Assembly: GCA_003996215.1 (NCBI GenBank)
Contig: QJPP01007584.1
Coordinates: 495,383 to 559,382, forward strand
Reading direction: 5' to 3'
DNA from: Jaltomata sinuosa
Lineage: Eukaryota > Streptophyta > Magnoliopsida > Solanales > Solanaceae
Length of the DNA stretch: 64,000 bases
This document shows positions 24,190 through 36,141 of this stretch, piece by piece; position 1 is the stretch's first letter; the number at the start of each line of letters is the position of its first letter. Under the pieces are notes generated by a model. It was not told the DNA's origin. It made no database searches and saw only the letters and a list, made by a program, of their open reading frames with translations. The position numbers were made by a program, and so were the translations under genes.

Positions 24190-24389
24190 CACTTGCTCAT
24201 GCTTTTGCATACCTTAAACATATTTTCTTTTTGCTTCTCAGATAAATTGGTGACAAGTTTCAAGAATTCGATGCTTTCTCCCTTGGCATTAGATTCAACA
24301 GGCTCATTCTCTTTGACCTCACACTTATTTTCTGACACCTTTGTTATCATGCACAAATCTCTGTAGTGTGAGGGGGTAGAGGGCGCTTT
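24190..24389 (-). pseudogene. Element D: continuation of the pol frame after the protease, remnant
   Basis: On the minus strand the frame reads LCMITKVSENKCEVKENEP and then ESIEFLKLVTNLSEKQKEN, then stops near 24190. It continues the protease piece at 41654 once element C and one GTAAC copy are taken out. Behind it reverse transcriptase, RNase H and integrase are missing altogether, and the next recognisable sequence is the post-integrase spacer. I infer one large internal deletion. Confidence 0.5.
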
Positions 24390-24394
24390 GTAAC
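24390..24394. repeat. Left target-site duplication of element C (GTAAC)
   Basis: GTAAC directly precedes the LTR start TGTCACAAACC (24395) and recurs perfectly at 41649-41653 directly behind the other LTR. It establishes the outer borders of C although 17 kb now lie between them. Confidence 0.85.
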
Positions 24395-27300
24395 TGTCAC
24401 AAACCAACTACTCGAATCATATGGGCACTTACTCTAATCAACCTAGATAGGAGAACTCTTACCACCCACTAAAGTAGGTATGCACAAGTAATTAAGAAAC
24501 CATAAGAATTACCTTTAATTATTAAAATCAGTTATAAAAGCTTTGAATACAATGAAATCTTTTAAAAATTCAATGGAAACCCTTCTCAAGGAACTAGTCT
24601 AAATAGGTACAAGAGCTACTAAAAGTGAATACAAAATCAAGACACAACTTCTACTGTAGGAACAAATAACAGAAGCTGTTGGAGATCTTTCCTGCGTCAT
24701 GCCTGAAACATCTACTGAATCTTGCAATCAGACTATACCCAAAAAGGTATTTCAAGAGTAGTATTAGTACAAACAACATGTACTGGTAGGTATTATCAGC
24801 CAACCAGGGTAAGATCACAAAAACATAATATAAAAATCACAAAAATAAAGCATGACAACTTATATACAAATTTAATCTACATCACTTTCATCCACTTATG
24901 CTATCTTTATTCCTTATATTACCTATGAGTGTTTCCATCCTTATCCCCGTCAACCATCAACAGATAATTCAGTAAAATGTAATCAATATTGACAATAAAC
25001 TAAGTCACGACCTTGACTACCAATTACTAACCAAGTCAACAACTAAGACTCTATAACAATAACTTACACCTTATATCAAATCCACGTGTAAGTAGACAAT
25101 ATCAGAATATATATACCATTATTCTACATCCCTATCCCAGATCACTCAGGGATCCCCAATATAAGTCAAGTAACCGGACTACACAAGGATCCTAACTATA
25201 TGTCAAGTAACCGGATCACACAAAGATCCCAAATATATGTCAAATAACTGGACTACACAAGGATTCCAAATATAAGTCAAGTAACCATACCACACAAGAA
25301 TCCCAAAAAAAGCCATAATATAATCTGGTCTACTCATGGAACCAATATAAATAGCAACAATAACTGCTATCATAAATACTGTATCAAATGTGGTACCCGA
25401 GCCAACCAATGAATCATAGAAATTGTACTAGGCGTGGTACCTGAGCCAACCAATATATCATAGAAATTGTACCAAGCGTGGTACCCGAGCCAACCAATGA
25501 ATAATAGAACTTGCACCAAGCATGGTACCCAAGCCAACAAATAAAGAATAGATATCACAACAATTACAACCACAATGATAGCGTACAACACTTGTACAAC
25601 CAACAAGCTTTCAAACAGACTCATTGCATGTGATTAACACTTGGGGTATTATTTAACAATTATTCCCTTTTTCCTGAACATGTATTGTGCAAACAATACT
25701 AACGAAACAATTATTATGCACACATAATGCAAATTGGGTTACAATAACCATCACCTACACAACAAATATGATTTATTGTTCTAGCTTTGATGGACGGTCT
25801 GAAGACTATCCCCCCTCTTATTTAATTAAGCATTATCAAGCCATATTCATTGGATGTAAGTACTCATTTTAGGAATGCTCATTCAATCCAATAGAGCCTA
25901 AACTCTAGTTGAAGTCATACACCTTTATACCTTTTACTTTCAAACCCTTAGCCTAACTTGTCCTTAGGCTCTTAAATTATGTGACCGCCTCCTCACACCA
26001 TAATCAATTCTTATCTCTAACCTTAAGCAAGATTATCCCGTATTCCATACATAATACCAAGTTCACCCTTTTATGGTAATTAGGATGAATCACTAGATTA
26101 TAAGCTCACACAATCTCCTTATCATCTATAATCACATAATTCACATTATAATCCACCATGGAGTAATACAAATACAAAACACCCATCAAGGATTTATATA
26201 TTAACATATCAACACATAATTAGGTCTATATTACATTAATCACATGTTTTGTCCATCCAAAATCCGTTCCCACAGGCCTAATGCATGTTTTCTCCCATCA
26301 AATATACATTATGAGTACAATTTCTAACCACAATCTACTACTCATAAACCATAACCTACCTGGGCGCCAAGCTGCTGCAACAAGTAAGCTATGTCACTGA
26401 AGATCTTCCTTTTTTTCATGTTTCCAAAGGCTAAATCATCTAATAACAATAATTATAAGAGTTATTGATAAACTACTCTTCAAACAATTATTTTGAGAAT
26501 TCAAACTCACTAGTTCTACCCTTATTTAGGATCTACAAAATTACCCAAGGGTCAATTAATCATCAAATTAGTTCTATCAAACTCAACCCAACTCCATTAA
26601 TGGAGTTTTGAAGCTAAAGGACCCACCTTTATTGAACTCAAGATCCCAAACTATCAAAGTTCATGTTTTTGAACCACAATTTCATATTAGAAAGAGTTAA
26701 TTTTGAATCTAAAATCAGTTCTAGGTGAAAATACTCATACCCATTGGTTTTCCCCATAATTTCATGAACTTAGGGTTGTAAACTACAATAATTTCACCAT
26801 AATTACCCATTCTAATAATTTTAGAAGAAGAATGTATTAATTGATGTTAAAAGAAAGTAAAAATCTTACCTCAACGAAGGATTTCTACCCCAACCATGAG
26901 CAAATTGCCTCTCAAGGGCTTAGGAATGAAATTTTGAAGTTTATGGACTGAAACCCATCAAAATAAGCTTATAAACTGTTGTTGTCTCTCTATAGAGGGA
27001 AACTTCCAGCTGTAGCGACCCTGTTATATCAACCTAAACCCGCTACGGTGGCCTCAGCTTTTCAGCACGGACAGTCTTTAGTAAAATGATCATAAATTTT
27101 TACTCGAGAAGCGGATTAATGAACAATCGGTGGCAGATATCTTTAAGTTGGTGGGCATTGGGACCCATAACTCCTTATATTCTAGGAGGAGTGCTCGTTT
27201 AAATTTGACCTTAGTTTAAACTTAGCCCAAAAATAAATCGATAAGGACACTTTCAACTTAACTTTGTGCTCGGAGCATTGTATGACCTTAATTCATAACT

Positions 27301-27402
27301 AATGCACTCACATACCAAGGAATTGATGCTAACCCTATGACGAATGAGATTCATATATCTTTATCGCATATATTTTCAGCAAAGATGGAATAGTTCATTA
27401 CA
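24395..27402 (-). repeat. Element C 3' LTR (3.0 kb)
   Basis: It starts TGTCACAAACCAACTACTC and ends GTTCATTACA. It contains two local tandem series: GGATCCCAAATATA-type units with GTCAAGTAACCGGACC (about 25140-25310), and the hairpin units TACCA(A/G)GCRTGGTA plus GAGCCAACCAATGAATCATAGAA (25377-25560, four copies). The family words occur at about 26990-27060 (CTCTATAGAGGG, CCCGCTACGGTGG). TTTATAAGC lies on the minus strand near 26970 as a likely TATA box. The uninterrupted stretch around 26155 is the empty site for the CACTA insertion. Confidence 0.82.
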
Positions 27403-27689
27403 ACAGATACTAATTTACCGATTGTTTATCCCCGAATGATCACTATCATGGATAGAACGATACTAGTCTTATTAGAGAAACCCTTCCCCGAGCTTCTAAG
27501 AAATTTTGGGCCTCATCATATACCAGAAAGATAAGATTTCAAACATAACATACAACTGATTTTCTTTGCTGCGAGGGACTGGGTCCCGCTATAGTGGTCT
27601 ACCAATCACTATGGTTGAAGCCAACAGTTTAACAGGGTGATAAATGGGTTTTTCGCCCATTTCTCCCTCTTTCACTCTAGAAACTCCGT
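27403..27689 (-). other. Element C polypurine tract and border region
   Basis: The sequence ACAGATACTAATTTACC behind the LTR is shared with A (17063) and B (33843) and is the polypurine-tract region on the minus strand. The following part matches A at about 17330-17470, including the family words (CCCGCTATAGTGG near 27590) and TGGGTTTTTCGCCCAT. This is the presumed promoter of the antisense gene, kept here although the gene itself is gone. Confidence 0.6.
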
Positions 27690-28490
27690 GAAATTAAGCA
27701 TATTATCAGGTGAACAGTCAAGCTCGGTTCACACAAAGAACCAACATATGTGAATATCAAGCAACAACTAAGCCCAGTTCACACAAGGAACTAATATACA
27801 TGAATACCAAGTAAACAGATCAGCTCGGTTCACACAAGGAACCAACATATATAAATATTGAGTAAACAGATAAGCCCGATTCAACTCAAGGAACCAACAT
27901 GTACATCAAGTAAACAGTTAAGCCGGGGTCAACTCAAGGAACTAACATGTACATCAAGTAAATAATTAAGCCCGATTCACATAAGGAATCAACATGTACA
28001 TCAAGTAAATAGTTAAGCCCAGTTCATACAAGGAACCAATATGTACATTAAGTAAACAGTTAAGCCCGATTCACATAAGGAACCAACTTGTACATCAAGT
28101 AAACAGTTAAGCCCGGTTCAACTTAAGGAACTAATATGTACATCAAGTAAACAATTAAGCCTGGTTCAACTCAAGGAACCAACATGTACATCAAGTAAAC
28201 AGTTAAGCCTGATTCACAAAAGGAACTAATATGTACATCAAGTAAACAGTTAAGCCCGATTCACCCAAGGAACCAACATGTACATCAAGTAAACAGTTAA
28301 GCCTGGTTCAACTCAAGGAACCAACATGTACATCAAGTAAACAATTAAGCCTGGTTCAACTCAAGGAACCAATATGTACATCAAGTAAACAATTAGGCTT
28401 GATTCAACTCAAGAAACCAACATGTACACATCAAGTAAATAATTAAGCCCAGTTCAACTCAAGGAACCAACATGTACATCAAATAAACCA
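27690..28490. repeat. Minisatellite of about 17 units of 47-48 bases in element C
   Basis: The unit reads approximately AAGTAAACAGTTAAGCCCG, then GTTCAACTCAAGGAACCAAC and ATGTACATC. Units vary at a few positions (CCCGATTCACATAAGG or CCTGGTTCAACTCAAGG). Early units on the left are more divergent, while those from about 27900 on are regular. There are no unique spacers between units. The unit resembles a single segment in the A LTR (about 3755-3800: AATAAGCCCGATTCAC, then ACCAACA), so it may derive from LTR sequence. Confidence 0.9.
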
Positions 28491-30143
28491 CATTTTATAC
28501 TCGGCCTCTCTATTGAGGCTTTTCAAGATGAGAAGATGCGGAGCCAAACTATTACACATGAATTAGTTATTTCACTCACAACAGTCTAAGAACAAAACCT
28601 TAAGAGTTCATGATGAGATAACATCTAAACTCAGAGAAACTAAAACTTTATTACATCAGACCCGCTATAGCGACATAATTCCCGCTATAGCGGCACCGTG
28701 GTAGCAGCCTGCCTCCCACTATAGCATCCTAAGTGAGGAAACAACAACGAGCAGTCCCAATTTTGAACAATTTTACAACACAGTCTCAGATTTTGATATT
28801 TCAAACTAGCCCCTTTATGTTAAATGCTATATCTAGAGTTTTACTAACTTAAACTCCATTATGAAAGTTTCTATGGGATATTATGCCCATCACATATGAT
28901 GGTGTCATATTAATTTTATCAAAAACTATACCTCGAGACACCAAATATCTCTAAACCACACAACACAAAATTTTCATTGGAACCCACCCTAGCCTGAGAT
29001 TTTGTCAACTCTCATCCTAGGGAAAACTTTACCCGGACACTTACACCCCAACCAATGCTATAATGAACACATCACCACCACTCAAGGTCAATAACCACTA
29101 AGTATTATCATGATCAATAAGATGGATATGAATATTCAAGAATACATCTAATAAACTCACTCCCTCAATTGACCTACAACTAAGGATCATCAATCACAAT
29201 CAAGCTAACTTATTTAAAAAACCTCAACAATTCAATTATACCCTATTCAAGAGATGCTATTATCCCAAAAACTTACCAATTTCTGCAAAATTCCCTCATT
29301 CCCCTTCTCTATTTTCAACACTAACACATGAAATTGCACTATGGCCCTTAACATAATCCCAAGACCGAACCCAGCAATGCATAAACAAGGACTTAGCATG
29401 ATTTTACTCAACCAGTTATGAATCATAACAAGAGAACTCTTCATAATAATAATTTCCTGCTATTATACAATAATAGCCCTTTTCCCTATGATTTTCAACC
29501 AAATCCTGACTGTTCTAAGATCAAAGTTTTCCCACAGTCGTAAGCCAGTTCTTATCCCCTTACTATTTTTTAACAATGATAAGTCCATGAGTCACAATTA
29601 GTACATAGTTCCAATTAAGACATATAGCAAATAATTCCTCTAACCACCAACACATAACCAAGTTATGACCCTTCACTAACCATGAATTTCACAGTAATTC
29701 AAACAACCACATTTCACATATTCGCAGTCATTCAAGCAATACAAATACACATAAACACCAATCTCAAGATTTATCACTGAACAAACCCTTTTTATTACCT
29801 TTTATTCGCATCATGGATGACCATTAGTCGATTATCCATGCATTTACATAGTCTCTATAGCCAAATACCAATTGGAACCTTCCTGGTTCCAACTTTTCTT
29901 TCTTGGGTCATTTCAGCCAGAGTCAATGGCATTCATTTACCTTGTTAAGATACCAATTGGAATCAAGAGATACCAATAGGACTAACCCATACAAGTAAGC
30001 AACAAACTGCACGAAAGAAGGAAAAACATGGAACAATTTCCTAGAATTCTTCATAGCTTCCCAAAGATTAGATATGGACTTCAACACACTAATCCACGGG
30101 ACTCTACTCGACATTTTCTCTTCTACTGGGAGACCGATAACCT
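28491..30143 (-). other. Element C leader and internal non-coding region
   Basis: It contains another pair of family words at about 28665-28700 (CCCGCTATAGCGAC, CCCGCTATAGCGGC), a long AT-rich part, and leader blocks shared with A and B (TCATGGATGACCATTAG, CCAATTGGAACCTTCC, GAGATACCAATAGGAC). I see no gene. The short minus-strand open frames here lack any recognisable domain. Confidence 0.6.
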
Positions 30144-30145
30144 GG

Positions 30146-30158
30146 GCTCTGATACCAA
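30146..30158 (-). other. Primer binding site of element C
   Basis: GCTCTGATACCAA on the plus strand is TTGGTATCAGAGC on the minus strand, a perfect initiator tRNA-Met site, two bases from the 5' LTR border at 30161. Confidence 0.88.
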
Positions 30159-30160
30159 AT

Positions 30161-31980
30161 TATCACGACCCAACTACTTAATCGTGCGGGCACCTACTCT
30201 AATCCACCTAGATAGGAGAACCCTTACTACTCATTAAAATAGGTATACAAAAGTAAATAAGAAACCATAAGAATTGCCGTTAATTATTAAAACCAGTTAC
30301 AAAATCTTTGAATACAATGAGATCTTTTAAAATTCAATGGAAACCCTTCCCAAGGAACTAGTCTAAATAGGTACAAGAACTACTAAGAGTGAGTACAAAA
30401 TCAAGACACAACTTCTATTGTAGGAACAAATAACATAAGTTGTTGGAGATCTTTACCACATCATGCCTGAAACATCTACTGAATTCTGCAACCAGGCTAT
30501 ACCCAAAAGGGTATAGCAAGAGTAGTATCAGTACAAACAATATGTACTGGTAGGTATCATCAGCCAACCAGGGTAAGATCATGTAAACATAATATAAAAA
30601 TCACAGAAAGAAAGCATGACGACTTATAAACCAATTTAATCCACATCACTTTCATCCACTTATGCTATCTTTATCCCTCATATTACCTATGAGTGTTTCC
30701 ATTCTTATCCTTGTCAACCAATAACAGACAATTCAATCAAATGTAATCAATATTGACAATAAACCAAGTCACGAACCTGACTACCAATCATTAATCAAGT
30801 CAACAACTATAACTCTACAATAATAACTTACACCTTATATCAAATCCACGAGTAAGTAGACAATAACATAATATATATACTATTCTTCTACATCCCTAGC
30901 CTAGATCACTCAAGGATCCCTAATATAAGTCAAGCAATCGGACCATATAAGGATCCCAAATATATGTCAAGTAACTGGAACACACAAGGATCCCAAATAT
31001 TTGTCAAGTAAATGGACCACACAATGATAACAAATATATATCAAGTAACCGGACCACACAAAGATCCCAAAACAACAACCATAATATAATCCAGTCTACT
31101 CATGGAACCAATATAAATAGCAAAAATAACTGTTATCATAAATACTGTACCAGCCGTGGTACTCGAGCCAACCAATGAATCATAAAAACTGTACCATGCA
31201 TGGTATCCGAGCTAACTAATGAATCATAGAAACTATACCAGGTGTGGTACCCAAACCAACCAATAAATCATAAAAACTATACCACGTATGGTACCCGAGC
31301 CAACTAATGAATAATAGAACCTATACTAGGCATGGTACCTGATCCAACCAATAAAAAATAGATATCACAACAATCATAACCACAATGATAGCATATAACA
31401 CTTTTACAACCAACAAGCTTTCATATAGACTCATTGCATGTGATTAATACTTAGGATATTATTTAATGATCATTTTTTTCCCTAAACACGTATTGTGCAA
31501 GCAATACTAATTAAATATATATTATGCACACATAATGCAAATTTGGTTACAATAACCATCACCTACACAACATAATATGATTTATTGTTCTAGCTTTGAT
31601 GGCTTGTCCGAAGACTATCCTCCAACTTATTCAATTAAGCATTATCAAGCCATATTCATTGAATATAAGTACTTATTTTAGGAATGCACATTCAATCCAA
31701 TAGAGCCTAAACTCTAGTTGAAGTTATACACCTTTATACTTTTTACTTTCAAACCCATTGCCTAACTTGACCTTAGGCTTGTAAATTATGTGACCGCCTC
31801 CTCATACCATAATTAATTATCATCACTAACCTTAAGAAAGATTATCTTGTATTCCAAACACATGTAATACCAAGTTTATCCATTTTATGGTAATTAGGCT
31901 GAATCACTAGATTATAAGCTCACACAATCTCTTTATCATCTATAATTACATAATTCATATTACAATTCACCATGGAGTCA
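30161..31980 (-). repeat. Element C 5' LTR, left part
   Basis: It starts TATCACGACCCAAC (decayed TGTCACGACC) and follows the C 3' LTR closely, including the GGATCCCAAATAT series (about 30900-31080) and the hairpin units (31143-31350). It ends at CATGGAGTCA where the CACTA element begins; the LTR resumes at 40397. Confidence 0.82.
31978..31980. repeat. Left target-site duplication of the CACTA element (TCA)
   Basis: TCA before the transposon and TCA after it (40394-40396). The sister LTR near 26155 reads CCATGGAGTAATACAAA, against CCATGGAGTCA|TACAAA with the transposon removed, so the site is confirmed by a paralogous empty site. Confidence 0.88.
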
Positions 31981-32345
31981 CACTACTAAAAAAAGGCTAA
32001 AAAGAAATGGCTAAAAGGGACGTTGTTCATCATTTTTTTGGCCAAAAGCGATGGAAAAGTGACAGAGTCACTTCCGTGGAAAAGTGGCCAGTCGTTTTTC
32101 CAAAAGCAACAGACAGCGTCGCTTTAAAAGCGACGGACAACGACACAAATTAAAAAGCGATGACTTTTTTTTCCTTTCTTTTTTCCAGAAAAGCGACGCT
32201 GTCCATCGCTTTTTCTGGGATTTTTCTTTTAATATTTCAGAAAGCAACGGACAACGTCGCTTTTTCTGAGATTTTAATTCCAGAAAAGCGACGGACAAAA
32301 GAGACCTTGTCCTTCGCTTTTCTGCATTTTTTCCAACTGCAAAAA
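31981..32345. repeat. CACTA left subterminal repeat array
   Basis: Repeated near-palindromes of the form GCGACGGACAACGTCGC, flanked by A and T runs, in both orientations. In En/Spm such subterminal motifs bind the element's own accessory protein (family knowledge). The overlapping Lys/Arg-rich open frames on both strands are artefacts of the repeat. Confidence 0.85.
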
Positions 32346-32877
32346 TCTGTATTTTCAATATGCACCACCTACCATTTACAAAACTAATTCAAATACAGCC
32401 TAAATCAGCACTAATTGCTGCCACAACATTCATAAAGCAACTACAACATCAACAAAAAATAAATATTAAGTAAAATATTCATTAAACACATAAAAGATCC
32501 ACCCAAAGAACCTACAAAATGTTTCAAAACATAAAAGAAGTACAAAATTATAAACAAAGTGTCAAAAAGCTAATACAAACTAAAAGAAAGTCAATCTAAG
32601 TGGTTATTTGAGAGACTCGACGGTCTTGCACATATCTTTATCTTTCTCCATCCGTTGTCTCTCAAAATCTGCCAAGTCATAAGTTATGCAATCTTCCATC
32701 ACCTGATGACATCTGTATGCAAATTTACATTAAAATAAATAAAGAAAATCATAAGTATTAAAGAAAACCATAATCATAAGTATTAAAGAAAATCATAATC
32801 ATAAGTATAAACAAATTTACATACTAGTCTATATTCTCCCAATCTTCGTCCTCACTTGATTCATTTTTATCAGTCTC
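32346..32877. other. CACTA interior, non-coding
   Basis: AT-rich sequence between the subterminal array and the ORF remnant. It may be 3' untranslated sequence of the minus-strand gene. I see nothing else in it. Confidence 0.5.
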
Positions 32878-33300
32878 CTATTCTTCCTCATCAATTGTTT
32901 CATTTTCATTATCCCATTTTTCCTTCTCAGTTATTTGTCCCTCAAGATTTGCGATGACAATCAACTCATTATCAGAAACTTCTTCTAATATGTGATGAGG
33001 ATGTTCTAGATTATTTTCCAACTCAGCATCCACTGCTTGATGAACAACTACGACATCATTCTGGTACGCCATATCTAACACATTCTGAATCTCAATCCTA
33101 CCCACAGGCTTAGTTTTTATGACCACCCACCAATCAACCTTATCTTTGCACAACAGATATGGAGCATAATACACCTGCTTAATATTTTGTGCAATGATAA
33201 AAGGATCATGGTGACCATATTATCTCGTATGCTTTACTTCAATTATATTATGTTGTTGATTTACCCTGGTATCTCTATGTATAACATCTCTCACTAATTG
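32878..33300 (-). pseudogene. CACTA-associated protein remnant (DUF4216-like end)
   Basis: On the minus strand the frame includes DPFIIAQNIKQVYYAPYLLC, then KVDWWVVIKTKPVGRIE and an acidic tail ending NETIDEEE at 32878. This is the pattern of the DUF4216 region found behind the transposase (TNP2) in plant CACTA elements. The visible open frame is 98 residues; a stop near 33222 separates it from the upstream part. A further fragment on the minus strand near 33690-33590 (SVVTHILLNCLEIQPYLK) may belong to the preceding DUF4218-type region. Transposase itself is absent. Assignment is from remembered wording. Confidence 0.6.
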
Positions 33301-33805
33301 TGGATGTTCGACAATATTATGTTCATAAAAAACCTATAAATTAAATTTTAGTAAATGAGTATATTATACATGTTGATTCAATATTAAGTGTAAATGAGTA
33401 AATGAGATTTTACACACTTACATATTTTTTCATCCAATAAGAAAAGTTTGCATAGATAGCATCATTACCCCATATGCTTACGAATTTACTCTTAAGTGTA
33501 CATTGAGATATTTCGTTAGTTTAATACTTAATATTTAAATTCATGTAATTCGATAACACAATTCAACAAGACTTACTTAAGATATGGTTGAATCTCGAGA
33601 CAATTGAGCAAAATATGTGTCACAACTGATTGCTTTTCAACACTAGTGAAACCTCGCCTTTGAAGTTTTTTAGATCCTCGCCTAGGTTGATTAAAAATTG
33701 AAATCGGTTCAAATATAGGATCACCATCACCGTCATCATTGCGTTGACCCTATTTCTCTTACAGAACACTTCATTCCCTTAGTAAGAAAAAAATGAGCAG
33801 TTTCT
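33301..33805 (-). other. CACTA interior, decayed upstream part of the associated gene
   Basis: Contains the fragment RRGFTSVEKQSVVTHILLNC on the minus strand (about 33690-33620), likely an exon end, surrounded by AT-rich, intron-like sequence. It stops where the remnant of the B 3' LTR begins. Confidence 0.4.
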
Positions 33806-33842
33806 CTTGGTTCCTGAAATAAGGACAGACCTGATCATTATA

Positions 33843-34978
33843 ATAGATACCAATTTACCCATCGTTCATTCCCGAACAATTCCAACATCAAGAAAATGAA
33901 AAAAAACTAGCTTGAGACCCTCACTGTCCTAATTAACCGCGTAACTTATGAACCTACGCAAAAACTAGCCCTCTATCGACTAGTCACATCGATTTGAAGG
34001 AGATTAGATGATCGCGCTCCCTTGGAGAATTTGAATTACCCATGAAAATTTACACGTGACCCTCCGAGTACCCTATAAATCCGGGGTCTCAGAAAATGTC
34101 AGAGCAAAAGAATTTGAAATTACTCGGGAGAACTCTTTCATGTTACAAAAGAAATTGACTGACCTCCACTATAGAATATATTTCTCCGCTATGGCGGTCC
34201 CGTTATAGTGGAACACCGACCGCTATAGCGGTTAACTACAGATCAAAATAGGGGAGAAACAGATTTCTTTCCCCATTCTCCCCATATTTCTTCCAAAGAA
34301 AATACCGCATTCTCTCCCGCCGATCACCTCACTCCCGACGCTAAAATTTCCAGGTAAGACTCATTTCTACTCGTTTGCTTACTTTCTTGCACGAATTTAG
34401 ATATGATTTTGGTAGAAAAGGAGGGTTTGGGGTATATTGTAGTGGGTTTTGAAATTGAACCTTAGGTTGGACTTTTGTTGGATTCCTGAAGCATGGATGC
34501 TTCCCTTACATTTACAATGCCTCCAAGGCATTATGGACGTAAGGATTACACTAGTTTTGGCCAAAAATGGGGTGGGAGGTGAAGGGTTGCTCTTGAACAA
34601 AAGTTGTGATTTGGATGGAATTTAGGGGCTATAATGCCCAAATTTTGGTAGAAAACAGTAATAGAATGCTTTAGGAGCACTGATCTGAACTTGAATTATT
34701 AAAAATGGAGTTTTGGGTCAAGGGACGCCATCGATACACCCCTTAAAGCTTTGGGGATAATGAATACCACTATAGTAGTTGGGCTCCGCTATTGCGGTTC
34801 TGCTACGACAGATATTTTTCCGCTATGGCGGATGAACATCCTCCATAGAGGAAGGCCGCGAAGTAGTAGCTTCCCAAGCTAATACTTAGATAAATTTCCC
34901 CCCCCCCCTTTTCTAAATCCTTTATGCCTTACCGAGTTCTAATCCAGTTTCCTTGCTACATTACATGTTATACTTCCA
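33843..34978 (+). promoter_or_regulatory. B: presumed promoter, first exon and intron of the antisense gene
   Basis: The palindrome ACCGCTATAGCGGT (34219-34232) and further words (CCACTATAG, CTATGGCGG, GTTATAGTGG) lie at about 34160-34235. A pyrimidine-rich, TATA-poor stretch follows and ends in the donor TTTCCAGGTAAGACTC (GT at 34354). A second group of words (about 34750-34860: CCGCTATGGCGG) follows inside the presumed intron. Acceptor candidates such as TCTAATCCAG (near 34947) precede the ATG. A has the same order. The splice signals are seen in sequence; their use is inference. Confidence 0.5.
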
Positions 34979-36141
34979 ATGGCTGAAGAAGGGCAGTTGC
35001 CCGTGTATGATTATGATCATTTTCCCAATGAAGCTAGTCGGGAGAGGTTCATAGAATACCGGAGATTGGGCATTTGCTATGAGAGAGGGTGAAAGCTGAC
35101 ATGGGTGGATGAAAAAGTAGTCGCCTTCCACCGAAAGGTTAGAGAGTTTGGTTGGGAGTCCTTTCTAGTAGCTCTTTCTCCCGCACAGACAGGCTGGGTA
35201 CGGGAGTTCTATTCCATTCTTCCTACAGTCCATTGGGATGAGCCCAACCCCACCATCCGTATCCGAGAAGTGGACGTCCCTGTGGATGCTCAGAGTATCG
35301 ATGAGGTTCTTGGAGTGCCTCACATCTCCAATGCTACATACGAGGCCAAGGCAAGGCTTTGGTATATGACTTAGTTGAGAGATACCTTAGTGGATGCAGA
35401 GTTCAAAAATTAGGTCTACTGGGTCAGCCCCGAGGGCGTCACGAGCACCTACTTTTTTGCGAAGTCTAGGATGTGGTTAAACTTGGCATCCCAGAGAATT
35501 TGCCTGTCGAGTAACAAGAACGACGTGACCTATGCCTGGGCCCTGGTGATTGCTGGTGCCATGCAAGGCATTATCATGAATGTGGGGGAGCATATTATCT
35601 TTGAATGGAAGGACTTCTATCGTGGTCATAGAAATGGCACTTACCTTCCGGGCTTGGTGTCTGAATTGTGCAGGCGGTTTGGGGTTTCTGAGGACCATAC
35701 TGACTTGGAGGTGGCTATGGATGACCCCTTCGACCATATCCGAGTGAAGGTGGTCTCCAAGAAGAAGAGGAAGATGGATGAAGCCAGGAGTAGTCAGCCG
35801 GTTGAGGAGGCCGATGATGATGATGATGATGACACTCCTGCACCTTCCCAGCCCCAGCCCCCGATCACTGACACCAGCTAGAGAAGACCTTGGCCGCGGT
35901 CCGGAGGTTCACGGAGGGCACCTATACTGTAGGTACAGCCCCTCCCCCTACTGCTCAGTACTTTGCTGCACTCCGAAGGGAGTTAGAGGAGGAGAAGAAG
36001 AAAAGGCGCTCCCGGGACCGTATGTTTTCCTGGATGTGGAAGACCATCAAGGTCATGTTCTCTTGTGTTGTCCCGGGCCAAGAGCTTCCCACCCTGGAGT
36101 CTGAGGACAGGCAGGAGTTTCCCTTCCTAAGCGATGATTAG
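34979..36141 (+). pseudogene. Antisense accessory gene of element B (putative plant transposon protein domain)
   Basis: The start ATG is at 34979 (MAEEGQLPVYDYDHFPNEAS), with an N-terminal domain through VREFYSILPTVHWDEPNPT, VDVPVDAQSIDEVLGVP, MWLNLASQRICLSSNKND, and YLPGLVSELCRRFGV (about 35690). Then comes an acidic run of six Asp (about 35815) and Pro-rich sequence, and after a one-base frameshift near 35878 the conserved end: LAAVRRFTEG, LRRELEEEKKKRRSRDRM, WKTIKVMFSC, EFPFLSDD. Only three in-frame stops and one frameshift spoil about 385 codons. It lies opposite to B's LTRs. It resembles the E ORF (60214-62102). Biochemical role unknown. Confidence 0.78.

Noticed and set aside
27690..28490. 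CRISPR-like array of regular repeats
   Set aside because: Units of 47-48 bases follow each other head to tail without unique spacers, and the context is a plant LTR element. It is a minisatellite.
32068..32387. Lys/Arg- and Phe-rich open frames on both strands at the CACTA end
   Set aside because: By-products of the subterminal repeat; the same kind of frame appears wherever the word is repeated.
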